Assembly: GCF_030282825.1 (NCBI RefSeq)
Contig: NZ_JASTZU010000060.1
Location: 1-55,318, forward strand
Length of the DNA: 55,318 nt
Reading direction: 5' to 3'
DNA from: Aquibacillus rhizosphaerae
GTDB lineage: Bacteria > Bacillota > Bacilli > Bacillales > Amphibacillaceae
Made by a program: the position numbers and the translations under genes. This document shows, piece after piece, positions 45,090 to 53,572 of the stretch. The notes beneath the pieces were generated by a model, which saw only the letters and a list, made by a program, of their open reading frames with translations, had not been told where the DNA came from and made no database searches. Position 1 is the first letter of the stretch, and each line of letters begins with the position of its first letter.

Positions 45090-46085
45090 CTAATAATAGT
45101 CTGATTTATTATCTTTCGCTAGATGAAAGTAATCTATTAACTCTCTTAATCCTGTAATTGCATATTCTACACTTGATGTATTTTTCACTTCACCAATAAT
45201 TAATTTCACTAATAGATTTGTTTCCTTTTCATAGACTTCTAGTAGGAAATCAGGTCGACCACTCCAGAATAATTTTGTTGATCCACGATCAAAAATATCT
45301 GAAGTTAATTTATTCGACATAACGAAAGATTGATATCTTTGAATTAAATAAGGATTGTTGCTGTCAGCTACTTCATTTTCTGATACACGAAAGGAAATAT
45401 TATTTGACCCTGTTGAATCGTGGTAGAGTTTATATAGATAAGACTCTTTTTCCCAAGAAGCCAACATATTCTGTGTTCCATCCATTAAATGCAGTTGACT
45501 GTTATTTGTATTTTGTTTAATTAGTTTAACAATCCAGTAAAGTTCAAACAACACGTCTTCTTTCTCCGGTGCGATGAATGTTTCTTGGAGAAGTTTTTTA
45601 ATAAAAGATCCATATACAAAAGGCTTTGAAAAAGCAGCATGGTTTTCTGAGTGGAAACAATTAAAACAAAATATAGCGCATGCTTATAAAAGGAACATTT
45701 ACATCCAACGTATTGATCAAGTAAGTGTTTCTAATCAGGAACGTACACTTTCACTGGTCGAGAATATCGTCCTATCTTTGTAGTTTCTCGCTAAGCGTTC
45801 TTTGGTTGTTTCTCCCCAATCAATCTGCCCTCTAACTTCACCGATATGTGTTTCATTTTTGGCAATGGTTGTTGTTTTAAACCGCTTTAAAAGGACAGGC
45901 AATATTTTTGCGAATTCCATTGTTTCTTCTTTCAGCAAAAAGCGAATGGTTAATAACTAATCTATATTGGATATATTGACATTCATTTTTGAAAGAAAAG
46001 AATTTATCTTTACTCTCCCTGCCTTTAAATAGCCATGGAGATACCCTGAGATTTCTTCAAGTAACTTCTCCTTTTTGACACTCAT
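45090..46085 (-). pseudogene. McrC-like (LlaJI-type) restriction subunit, broken
   Basis: The original gene starts at 46085 with its ATG overlapping the McrB-like stop (ATGA). It reads MSVKKEKLLEEISGYLHGY and meets an in-frame TAG near 45957-45959. The same frame then continues through RFKTTTIAKNET and RGQIDWGETTKERLARNYKDRTIF to about 45738, where a frameshift occurs. Another frame continues from about 45690 (SFIKKLLQETFIAPEKEDVLFELY) to the PD-(D/E)XK-like FWSGRPDFLLEV...LIIGEVKNT end. At least two lesions are present, so the nuclease subunit is probably not made. A reading error cannot explain both easily. Confidence 0.75.
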
Positions 46086-47656
46086 TCTAATCCACCATTA
46101 CCAAAGAAATCTCCTGCGAAATCATTCAGATAATCTAAATCAATAATAACATCAGTTTGTTCGGAAACTTGCTTGATAAACTCTTGAATACGTTGCAGCG
46201 ATAATCCCTCAAACTGCGGCAACACATATAAAATGATGGCCGACGTATAGTCCTCACTTTCCTGTGTATGTTTTGCAATATCCTCAAAGATTGCTAAGCC
46301 AATTTTACGGTAATTGTTAATCACCTTCCAGATGACTGTTAGTGTCGATACATTTGGATAGGTATCCATACCCCATACATCTAAATATTGTTGCGTTAAG
46401 TCGTCGTTAATATCATTTGGAATCCCAACAGGAATAAATGCAAAACGGCGCATAAACGCATAACTCATTTCATATAAAGAGGCTTTATCAATGATATTCA
46501 TCGTTGCAATGATACGGCAGTCATTTGGTATTACATAGGTATGATCATCTGGCTCAAAGGTAGTCATAACTCCTTGAGGTTTCAACGTAATTGTTTTTCC
46601 GCTTTTAGAGTCAAACGGTAACGTCACTTCATCTCCCGTCAAAATGGAAAACAATGAACCAAAAGCTTTGTCAATATCTGCACGATTGATTTCATCAATG
46701 ATAAGCCATGTGTTTTCAGATTTCTTCGTTACTTTATTTTTAACACAGTTCAAAAAGATACCACTATCAAAATACAAGTTACTCTCACTATCTGGACGAT
46801 AACCTCCTACCGTTTCATAGGTTGACTAGTTAGAAGATGCAGTTACCATTTTTGCCTCCACATTGTACATGTCACAAATCATACTAGCTAATTTCGATTT
46901 ACCTGTACCTGGAGGTCCTGTCAAAATAATATGCTTTCCATTTCTAATTGCAGTTGTAACTTGATTTAGAAGTAATTCAAAGTTCTTAAATACTAAACCA
47001 TCTTGGAAAGTTTTAACATCCTTAAAATTAACTGTAGGGATAGCGTTCTCAATAAGAGAATGTCCCAATCCAATTCCATCATCCTCAACAGGAATTTCAG
47101 GTTTTACTGATTTCTGCCACCTTTTCGCAATACCTGATGTCTCATAGAAGTCGATTGTTTCATTTGAATACTCTTCTTCTAACTTTTCTCTTATTACAAG
47201 AAGTTGTTGATCTAAACCTGAAACTGATGTATTTGTAATTAAAACTGAGAATGCTTTAGCTATTCTTACTTTTTTTCCACTACTTGCAATACGTTCAAAT
47301 TTTTCTGGAAGGAATAGATGTAGGACAATATGCTGTGATTGCACTCTTTTACCAACTTCTTTGCGTACATCTTCTGTTGCATTTTTTAATTTATTCGGAT
47401 CATTTAAGATTTCTTTACGTCTTTCTAATGGTTGCTTTTTTAAATAGTCAACAATTAGGAACAAAAATGAAATCTCAAAATATTTGCTCGTGTTAAAAAA
47501 AGTTCCAGTAGCCCCTAATCCATATTTAATACCTTGAAATATATGGAGAGAATCGTCTAAATCTATTCCTTTCCATGAAGCAATCATTTTCAGTTTTTTT
47601 ATTTTCGTAGCATAAATAGTTGATCCCTTATAAGGGAAAATATAATAAATAAACAT
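46082..47656 (-). pseudogene. McrB-like AAA+ GTPase subunit, in-frame amber stop and truncated start
   Basis: This is the motor subunit of a McrBC/LlaJI-type modification-dependent restriction system. The first part carries Walker A (GPPGTGKSKLA), and the second part has Walker B-like TWLIIDEINRADIDKAFG and a sensor region (CRIIATMNIIDKASLYEMSYAFMRRFAFIPV). The two parts are in the same frame and separated only by a TAG (about 46829-46831) that replaces the tryptophan usually found in the A-S-S-N-W-S-T stretch. The N terminus begins abruptly with MFIYYIFPYKG and no ribosome site, so it is probably shortened. It is probably inactive unless the stop is suppressed. Confidence 0.78.
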
Positions 47657-47774
47657 TAATTCAATTAATCAATCATTTTTTGTAAAAGACCTTTTAAATG
47701 TTGCACATAATTATTCAGTATTAAAGGCTGTTTAAATTTGAAGCCTAAAAAGTAAAGTATTTAAAAACTGAGTC

Positions 47775-48608
47775 TTATTTAGCAATTGCGCCCTTTTGTG
47801 GCAAACTCCCTGTTCCTTTTAGAATACGATTTTTTCTTTTATTACATGCGAACAGACTCACAATCAGAATTAAGTTAACAATCAAAACGACAATACTACC
47901 TTCAATTTTATAGGTGCCACCTGATATTAGTGAATTGCCTTGAAACGTGCTATTAAAAAGATTTGGATAATCAGGTGCTAAAGAAACACCACCAAGTATA
48001 ATTGCCCCAATCGTATTCCAAACAAAATGAGCAACTATTGGTGCAATTATTGTACCTGTATACTCCAATAGTAATGTTATAAACACACTCATTGAAATAA
48101 CATTCATCACTGGGATTATACCTGCTTCAAATGCTCCAGCGTGCATAAAGGTAAATAACGCAGTTGTTAAAACAATTGCCACAACCACATTATATTTTTG
48201 CTTCCACAATTGATACAGATAACCCCTTACAAGCAATTCCTGCATTGCTGCATTAAAAAGGGCTGCCAAAATCCAAATCCATATAAGGTTAATATTATTT
48301 TGTCCTTGTATGTTCATAGTATTTGTAAGCAAAAGAAAGGCTATCACACTACATAGCCATAAGACACCTAATGCAATACCTATTATGGAATTTTTAACAA
48401 AATCTTGTGTTATCGGAACCCTAATTTTATTCCTTTCTGCAATGAACACAAAAATTATAGTCGGTATAATAACAGCAGCAAGCGGACCGAATTCAAGCCA
48501 TACCCTCTGTTATGCATCATTATTAAATTGTAGATTTGGGATAAGCAAAATTATCCATACTGTAAAAAAGATTATTGTCTTTAAAATTGTACCTATCAGC
48601 TTTTTCAT
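47775..48608 (-). pseudogene. CPBP-family intramembrane protease with early stop
   Basis: The gene appears to start at 48608 (GAGAGGA site; MKKLIGTILKTIIFFTVW), then hits TAA at 48510-48512. The same frame continues unbroken for about 240 codons (RVWLEFGPLAAVIIPT onward). The core has MQELLVRG (the usual EExxxR reads QExxxR), FTFMHAG and HFVWNTIGA, the CPBP/Abi metal or catalytic motifs. Such proteases process prenylated or bacteriocin-related proteins or give self-immunity. An ATG at 48449 could start a shortened 224-aa protein that lacks the first helices. Confidence 0.7.
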
Positions 48609-49086
48609 TACTAGTTCCTCTCTGAATACAGGTGCCTGTTCACTTCCCGAATAATCTCGTTTCACAGGATTGTTTCACGAGATTTTGATTGGTATCACCA
48701 CTATAAGGGGGACAGACTAATACTATCATTTTCTATATTATACCTTTTAACAAGATTAAATTGAATATAGTTTTTATTAATAAGTCAAAAACTATCAATC
48801 TATTAAAGTAAAATAGATAGAAAATTTGATGCACAAAATCACTGAATATAAAACTGAGAAGAAAAAAGGATCTTAGGTTAAATAAGGATTTACTACTAGT
48901 GGTCAACTCAATTTTGATTAATTATCTAGTTCTGAAGAAATCTATCATTAAAATTCAGTACTAGTGCCAGGCACCACCCGTAATCTGTTAAAATAGAAAA
49001 TCACGTGGTAACAGCCACTCACAATTAACATACTACTCACTACGCTTTAAACTTTTGATATGCATAAAATATGTTATAATTTACAC
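48609..49086. other. Intergenic stretch
   Basis: No gene is recognised. It contains a GTGCCAGGCACC half hairpin near 48965-48977 and the promoter of the antitoxin RNA at its right edge (TATAAT at 49075-49080 preceded by TG, an extended -10). Confidence 0.5.
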
Positions 49087-49222
49087 ATAGAAGTAATAAA
49101 CTAAATAGGCCACAGAGGTAACTGTGGCCTATAGATAAGCGGTTCCCCCAAGAGGGATTGGTACGTTTTTGCGATAGACCTCACCTAAAGACTTGTGGGG
49201 AAATAGGGAGGTCTATTTTCTA
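49087..49222 (+). ncRNA. Candidate antisense antitoxin RNA
   Basis: An extended -10 (TGTTATAAT, 49072-49080) would start a plus-strand RNA near 49087. It ends at the hairpin ATAGACCTC/GAGGTCTAT (49174-49182/49208-49216) followed by TTTC. It overlaps the 3' end and terminator of the short toxin gene on the other strand. This is the arrangement of type I antitoxins such as RatA, SR4 and SR5. No protein is encoded. Confidence 0.6.
49105..49132 (-). terminator. Terminator of the toxin mRNA
   Basis: ATAGGCCACAG pairs perfectly with CTGTGGCCTAT around a 6-base loop. On the minus strand TTAGTTTATT follows. It lies about 80 bp after the toxin stop, giving the long structured 3' region typical of type I toxin mRNAs. 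Confidence 0.75.
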
Positions 49223-49302
49223 TTGATCAAAGAAACGATCAAAGCGAGAAATGCAGTCAAGAAAGTTCCAAATCTAAACATGGAAACAAAACTTTCATAC
49301 AT
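49213..49302 (-). CDS. Holin-like short hydrophobic toxin (type I TA)
   Basis: The peptide is 29 aa: MYESFVSM, a hydrophobic stretch FGTFLTAFLALIVSL and a basic tail INRK. It fits the short holin-like/BsrE-TxpA-type toxins annotated in Bacillaceae, which insert in the membrane when the antisense RNA is absent. It has a GGGGGTGATG site 11-15 bases upstream. A codon ATA two codons earlier (ATA-AGT-ATG) may be a mutated original ATG, so translation efficiency is doubtful. The promoter is at 49373-49381, the terminator at 49105, and the antisense RNA overlaps its 3' end. Confidence 0.65.
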   Translation of the reverse strand: MYESFVSMFRFGTFLTAFLALIVSLINRK

Positions 49303-49372
49303 ACTTATATAGGCATCACCCCCTTTTAACTGGGGTTAGCCGACCTCTCCTTAAAGAACATTATCTAAGTAG

Positions 49373-49381
49373 ATTATATCA
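49373..49381 (-). promoter_or_regulatory. Toxin gene promoter (extended -10)
   Basis: On the minus strand the sequence is TGATATAAT, an extended -10. The downstream leader contains GGAGAGG and GGGGGTGATG. A near-copy of this promoter and leader (51616-51690) lies 2.3 kb away without the toxin frame. Confidence 0.6.
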
Positions 49382-49520
49382 TAAATCATCCAAAAAATGA
49401 GAACAAGCGTTCCTTATCGGTGCATAACGCGTATTCAATAGTATAAATAACTACACCTGCTTACTTTTGGCGTATCGTCAGGAAAATGCGGATGTACAAC
49501 GTCAAGGAATTTTCAATACT

Positions 49521-49565
49521 AAAAAGCCCAACTTACCGTTAATTAATAGAGAAATTAGGCTTTTT
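49521..49565 (-). terminator. Terminator of the DJ-1/PfpI gene
   Basis: AAAAAGCCTAATTT pairs over 14 bases (two G-U pairs) with AAGTTGGGCTTTTT on the minus strand, ending in T5. It lies about 110 bp after the stop at 49676. Confidence 0.75.
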
Positions 49566-49675
49566 CATTACTCCATAAGCATTTTTAAGTTATATTCAAA
49601 AACCATTCTTTGAATTTCTCTAAAACATGGTAATTATTTAAACTAATGTAAATCTGCTAAGTTGCTTTTTTTAGC

Positions 49676-50308
49676 TCATCTATTCATTGAATCCATTAAC
49701 TGGAAGAAGTATTCAGGTTTATGAGTCTTATTTAGGTTATACCATGAATGTAATGCATCTGGTGTAAATACATCTATTTTTTTCAGTACCTCCATTGCAA
49801 ATTCCAGAGGAGCTATTCCTGATGCAGTAACTAAATTCGCATCAGATACCACTGATCCCAACTCATAAAACTTTTCTCCTTTATAGTTAGGACAAACCAT
49901 TTTAGTATATTCTAAGTTATTACTTGTATGCTTTCTAGTATCTAAGTATCCCATATTCGCGAGGCCCTCCGTTGCACCACAAATTGCAGCAACAATAGTA
50001 CCAAGCTTTAAAGCTTGGCCAATTCTTTCCAAGATAGGTTGATGAATTTCTTCACTCCAAGTAGTCCCTCCTGGTAAAATTAAAAGATCTTTACTCTCAA
50101 GAGTACATTCATCAAGGGAAATATCTGGTTTTATGCTCAGTCCTCCCATAGTAGTAATCATTTCTTTATTAGCTCCTACTGTAATTACTTTTAAAGGTGC
50201 TAAATCTTTTTTGAAATATCTTCCAGAGTTTAGTTCAGCAATTAAATATCCATATTCCCAGTCCGACATTGTATTAAATACATATAGAAAAACTTTTTTT
50301 GTTTGCAT
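49676..50308 (-). CDS. DJ-1/PfpI-family protein (class I glutamine amidotransferase-like)
   Basis: This is a flavodoxin-like protein of about 210 aa. The nucleophile elbow is AAICGATEGLA with Cys at about residue 108. LLILPGGTTWSEEIH carries the GG loop, and the acid in DWEYGYLIAELN near the N terminus probably serves as the conserved Glu. Relatives act as chaperones, proteases or glyoxalases; the role here is unknown. The ATG at 50308 has GGAGTG 7 bases upstream; an upstream TTG at 50323 overlaps that site. It follows the YafY regulator gene by 75 bp, and the palindrome between them suggests regulated expression. Confidence 0.85.
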   Translation of the reverse strand: MQTKKVFLYVFNTMSDWEYGYLIAELNSGRYFKKDLAPLKVITVGANKEMITTMGGLSIKPDISLDECTLESKDLLILPGGTTWSEEIHQPILERIGQALKLGTIVAAICGATEGLANMGYLDTRKHTSNNLEYTKMVCPNYKGEKFYELGSVVSDANLVTASGIAPLEFAMEVLKKIDVFTPDALHSWYNLNKTHKPEYFFQLMDSMNR

Positions 50309-50350
50309 CCAATAACACTCCAATCACAATTGATATAGCCAACTATAACA

Positions 50351-50383
50351 TTACTTCCCTGACACCTAGCGTCAGGGAAGTAA
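50351..50383. promoter_or_regulatory. Perfect 13-bp palindrome, candidate YafY operator
   Basis: TTACTTCCCTGAC and GTCAGGGAAGTAA are exact inverted repeats with a 7-base spacer. They lie between the YafY stop and the DJ-1 start, 43-75 bp upstream of the latter and just before an extended -10-like TGTTATAGT on the minus strand. No T-run follows, so an operator is more likely than a terminator. Confidence 0.55.
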
Positions 50384-51346
50384 TCAATTTTGATGAAATG
50401 TTATTAATTCCGACAAAACTTCAATCATTCTTTTCTTAAGGCTGATTGGCTCAATAACTTTAATAGATTTATTGTACGGTAAAAGTAAATAAGGTACATA
50501 TGTATGTATGATATCTTTTTCAAGAAGGAATACTGCTTGATTTGAAGTCCGTTCTTGTAAATAATGTCCTAAAAACCAATGTTGGCAAATATCAGCCAAT
50601 ACATTTTTATCCCCACTAATAACCAAAGAAATAATCCCTTCCTTATCTTCTATAGTTGGTAAAAGATTTTTTATAAAAAAGTCACGTGCTGAAAAATTTT
50701 CTGGCCGGTTAAACTTACTTTCAGTTAGCATTAGACTTTCCATTCGATCTACTCTAAAACTACGGATATCATTCCTAAGATTACAAAATCCAATCACATA
50801 CCACTTATTATTCCAATAGATAATTCTGTACGGATCAACCAATCTATAAGTTAATTGCTTTTCGTCAATTTTATGGTAAGTAATTTTTACTGCGTACCCG
50901 TCAGCTACGGCCTGCTCCAACTCCTTCAAAAAAGGTTCCATAGAGCGTGAACTTAATCGACTTATTACTTCAAGACTAGTTACATGTTGGTTTATCTTTG
51001 TTTCCTGCTCTTCATTTGAGTATTTACTTAGTTTTGAAATGGCCCTATTTAGTGCTTCACCTCCATAATATCCGGCTTCTTCTGCAAAATCAGCAGCGTG
51101 CAATAGTGAAGTTTGCTCCTCAAAATCAAAAAAAAGAGGAGCCTCAATAAAATTGTTCAATAAAGTGTATCCACCGTTATGTCCTGGTTCTGATATTATA
51201 GGTACGCCACTTGTTGAAATTGTATCAATATAACGGTACACAGTCCTTATATTCATCTCTAACTTTTCCGAAATTTGTTTTGCAGTAATTTTTTCACCTG
51301 AACGAAGCATCCAAAGAATCGCTAGCATATTGTCAATTTTAGGCAT
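50384..51346 (-). CDS. YafY-family transcriptional regulator (HTH_11 + WYL)
   Basis: This 320-aa regulator has an N-terminal HTH_11 winged helix (residues 1-60: ITAKQISEKLEMNIRTVYRYIDTISTSGVPIISEPGHNGGYTL), a linker, and the WYL domain at about 135-215 with VDPYRIIYWNNKWYVIGFCNLRNDIRSFRVDRMESL. A WCX-like C terminus follows. WYL domains bind ligands or nucleic acid and control stress or defence genes. The DJ-1/PfpI gene directly downstream is the likely target. The ribosome site is GAGGTGG. Confidence 0.9.
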   Translation of the reverse strand: MPKIDNMLAILWMLRSGEKITAKQISEKLEMNIRTVYRYIDTISTSGVPIISEPGHNGGYTLLNNFIEAPLFFDFEEQTSLLHAADFAEEAGYYGGEALNRAISKLSKYSNEEQETKINQHVTSLEVISRLSSRSMEPFLKELEQAVADGYAVKITYHKIDEKQLTYRLVDPYRIIYWNNKWYVIGFCNLRNDIRSFRVDRMESLMLTESKFNRPENFSARDFFIKNLLPTIEDKEGIISLVISGDKNVLADICQHWFLGHYLQERTSNQAVFLLEKDIIHTYVPYLLLPYNKSIKVIEPISLKKRMIEVLSELITFHQN

Positions 51347-51615
51347 ACACTTCCACCTCTATATGAAATTTATTTTCTATTATATATTTTCCGATTTTTG
51401 GTATAACTCATCAACTGTCCATTTCCGATAGCTTTCTATATAACGAGACCCTAGACACATTTGTAATTTCACAAATGTGATATACAGTCATATCTCCTTC
51501 TTTATAAACCTGGGTTCTACTCCATCTTTGCTTATTAAAGAAATTCGAAATAAGACAACTTAAAAACTTTTACTCTAATAGAATATCGAATAACATTTAA
51601 GCACCTTCATCAAAT

Positions 51616-51690
51616 GGGGTTAGCCGACCTCTCCTTATAGAACATTATCTTCGTAGATTATATCGTAAATCATCCAGAACAAGTGTTCCC
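51616..51690 (-). repeat. Second copy of the toxin promoter/leader, without toxin
   Basis: About 75 bases (ggggttagccgacctctcct through the TATAAT and the tcatcca...gaacaagtgttcc block) match 49332-49415 with few changes. The -10 and GGAGAGG sites are kept, but downstream of the leader on the minus strand the toxin frame is missing. It is a remnant of a second type I locus or a partial duplication. Confidence 0.7.
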
Positions 51691-51705
51691 TAAAGCATCC
51701 AAGAA

Positions 51706-51741
51706 AAAGGTGTCAGTCACTAGCGAGTGTCTGACACCTTT
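51706..51741 (-). terminator. Terminator of the DAHP synthase gene
   Basis: AAAGGTGTCAGACAC pairs with GTGACTGACACCTTT on the minus strand (one mismatch), followed by TTCTT. It starts a few bases after the stop codon. The stem carries the GTGTCAG motif seen in other hairpins of the window. Confidence 0.85.
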
Positions 51742-51744
51742 ACA

Positions 51745-52776
51745 TTATTTTTCCTCTGTTTTATGAATTTCATAAATAAGTTCTTTTGTACTTTCCCATC
51801 CAAGACAAGGGTCTGTAATTGATTTACCAAATTCTATTGGTTCTTCTTGCCGTCCTTCTTCAATATAAGATTCAATCATAAATCCGCGAACATATTTCTT
51901 AATTTGTTTATTCCATTCACGATTAATTAAAATTTGACGAACAATACGAATTTGTTCTAAATATTGTTTACCAGAGTTATTATGGTTCGTATCAATCATG
52001 ATAAACGGATTTTCAAGATGCATTTTTTCGTAAAATTTTATAGCGTCTAGTAAATTTTCTGTATAGTAATTTGGGATATTTTTTCCGTACTCATTTACCC
52101 CTCCACGTAGAACTGCATGTGCAAGAGGATTACCTTCCGTTTCTACTTCAGCGTAATTAAACAGAAAATTTTGTGCATGTTGAGCAGCATAGATACCATT
52201 AAACATTACGTTCAAATTACCTGAAGTGGGATTTTTCATGCCTGTTGGTGCATCAATACCACTGGCAACAAATCGATGTTGTTGATTCTCTACACTTCGC
52301 GCCCCAATTGCATGATAGCTGACAAGATCATCAATCAAAGGAAGATTTTCAGGATATAGCATTTCATCCGCTGTTGTTAAACCAGTCTCTGTAATTACTT
52401 TATAATGTAATTCACGAACAGCTTTGATTCCGTTAATCAAGCTAGGACTACCTTTTGAATCTGGCTGATGGATTAAACCTTTATATCCATCACCATTGGT
52501 ACGTGGTTTTGCCGTATATACCCTCATGACAATAAAAATCTTATCCTTAACTTCCTCTTGTAATTTTGCTAAGCGGCGAGCATATTCAAGAACAGCTTCT
52601 TCATTATCAGATGAACAAGGACCGATTACCAAAAGCAAGCGATCATCTTCACCTTTAATAATTGCATTAAGTTCCTTATCACGTCTTTCTTTATGCTTTA
52701 ACGCTTCTCCTGATAATTTCCCAAGCTCTTTCATTTCTTTAATATTGATTTTAGGGCTTATTTCTCTAAATGTCAT
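51745..52776 (-). CDS. aroF: 3-deoxy-7-phosphoheptulonate synthase, AroF/G/H type
   Basis: DAHP synthase condenses PEP and erythrose 4-phosphate, the first step of the shikimate pathway. This is a 343-aa class I-alpha-type protein. It has LLLVIGPCSSDNEEAVLEYARRL, RVYTAKPRTNGDGYKGLIHQPD, AIGARSVENQQHRFVASG, the metal/PEP region DTNHNNSGKQY and MIESYIEEGRQ. The N-terminal extension of about 40 residues is where feedback inhibitors bind in this class. The ATG at 52776 has AAAGGAG upstream; the ATG at 52809 has none. Bacillus normally uses the AroA(G) type fused to chorismate mutase, so this may be an additional, acquired isoenzyme. It is a single gene with its own promoter and terminator. Confidence 0.92.
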   Translation of the reverse strand: MTFREISPKINIKEMKELGKLSGEALKHKERRDKELNAIIKGEDDRLLLVIGPCSSDNEEAVLEYARRLAKLQEEVKDKIFIVMRVYTAKPRTNGDGYKGLIHQPDSKGSPSLINGIKAVRELHYKVITETGLTTADEMLYPENLPLIDDLVSYHAIGARSVENQQHRFVASGIDAPTGMKNPTSGNLNVMFNGIYAAQHAQNFLFNYAEVETEGNPLAHAVLRGGVNEYGKNIPNYYTENLLDAIKFYEKMHLENPFIMIDTNHNNSGKQYLEQIRIVRQILINREWNKQIKKYVRGFMIESYIEEGRQEEPIEFGKSITDPCLGWESTKELIYEIHKTEEK

Positions 52777-52831
52777 AATGTTAATACTCCTTTTTACTAA
52801 ACCGCACAAAAAGTTTGTTATTTAACTTCCT

Positions 52832-52860
52832 ATTATACAACGGGGATACGAGCTTGACAA
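52832..52860 (-). promoter_or_regulatory. Sigma-A promoter of the DAHP synthase gene
   Basis: On the minus strand, TTGTCA (52855-52860) and TATAAT (52832-52837) are separated by 17 bp. The transcript leader to the ATG is only about 50 bases, with no T-box or attenuator visible. Confidence 0.75.
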
Positions 52861-52966
52861 TTCTCAAACTGCTTCATCCCTGGGTGACCCCAAATCTCAA
52901 TTTATAATCTGATTCCAATAGGCCTATTCCCCACATCATAATGTCCTTCGCTTACAGACAAAACGA

Positions 52967-53098
52967 TCACTTTCTCTTTCTACAGGGTCTGGTCCCAATA
53001 CCCGCAGCCATTGCGGCATAGGTTACCCGTTGACCAGCTGTTAGTTCAACACCGGTAATTGGATCGACGCCATCTTTCACTCGCAGGTAATCATATTG
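52967..53098 (-). pseudogene. Pre-toxin TG-domain fragment of a polymorphic toxin
   Basis: About 43 codons read YDYLRVKDGVDPITGVEL, then TAGQRVTYAAMAAGIG. This matches the pre-toxin TG linker (DPVTG..L...ERV..A..A) that joins LXG-type delivery modules to C-terminal toxins. It stops at TGA shortly after. It begins exactly where the truncated IS3 copy ends (about 53099). The fragment marks an old toxin gene or orphan cassette destroyed by IS insertion and deletion. Confidence 0.6.
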
Positions 53099-53508
53099 AA
53101 CTGTTCAACCAATTGAAGGGCTATTCTTTTCCCAACTCCTTTTCTAGTTCCAAATACTTTTTTAAGATTTCATTCTCCATCTTTAAATTAGATACTTGAC
53201 GGTCTTTCTTCTCCGCATCGCTCATAAATTCCGGACCATGGCCGAAAGTATATTGTTTGCCAATTGGTTGATCAAATCGATGAACTTCTCCCGATTTATA
53301 CCACTTCATTCACGTCTCTACCTGAGATTTATTTTTAATATCATATTTGGATAGAATTTCTTTCGTTGTCAACTTACCACTTAATTTTTCTCTGACGACT
53401 GCCCATTTAAGTTCACTTGAATATACTTTTTTACCCATGCAAAAACACCTCCGATTTTAGTACTTGTCTTAAGTGTACCATTTCCGAAGGTGTTTTATAT
53501 TGTCTCAC
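53099..53508 (-). mobile_element. Truncated IS3-family element with left inverted repeat
   Basis: The left inverted repeat (53487-53508, related to the one at 845-866) is followed by orfA and about 20 bp of the orfA/orfB junction (cccttcaattggttgaac), where the sequence matches the start of the window. OrfB is otherwise missing. The deletion joins it to a pre-toxin fragment. Confidence 0.8.
53121..53438 (-). pseudogene. IS3 OrfA, interrupted by TGA
   Basis: The gene starts at 53438 (MGKKVYSSELKWAVVREKLSGK, helix-turn-helix), and an in-frame TGA at 53310-53312 replaces an expected tryptophan in QVETW-MKWYKSG. The rest continues to the leucine-zipper-like NLKMENEILKKYLELEKELGKE. It normally binds the IS ends and provides the N-terminal part of the fused transposase. 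Confidence 0.82.
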
Positions 53509-53572
53509 TAATTTATGTTAGTCCAAAAGGCACTTTGGCAATCAAGGTTTTTTATAATTTATTTATGTAATA

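Larger units (their letters stand above)
51347..51744. other. Intergenic region with a toxin-leader remnant
   Basis: It holds no gene. It contains a copy of the type I toxin promoter and leader at 51616-51690 and the terminator of the DAHP synthase gene (51706-51741). Confidence 0.6.

Noticed and set aside
45574-45783. 69-aa plus-strand frame between the two McrC-like pieces
   Set aside because: The minus strand carries McrC-like coding on both sides and partly through it, so this frame is its complement.
49105-49132. Possible tRNA or riboswitch because of the strong stem-loop
   Set aside because: There is a single perfect stem with a T-rich tail and no cloverleaf or known riboswitch core. 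It fits the toxin terminator.
50351-50383. Intrinsic terminator of the YafY gene
   Set aside because: The stem is strong, but no run of T follows on either strand. I list it as a candidate operator instead.
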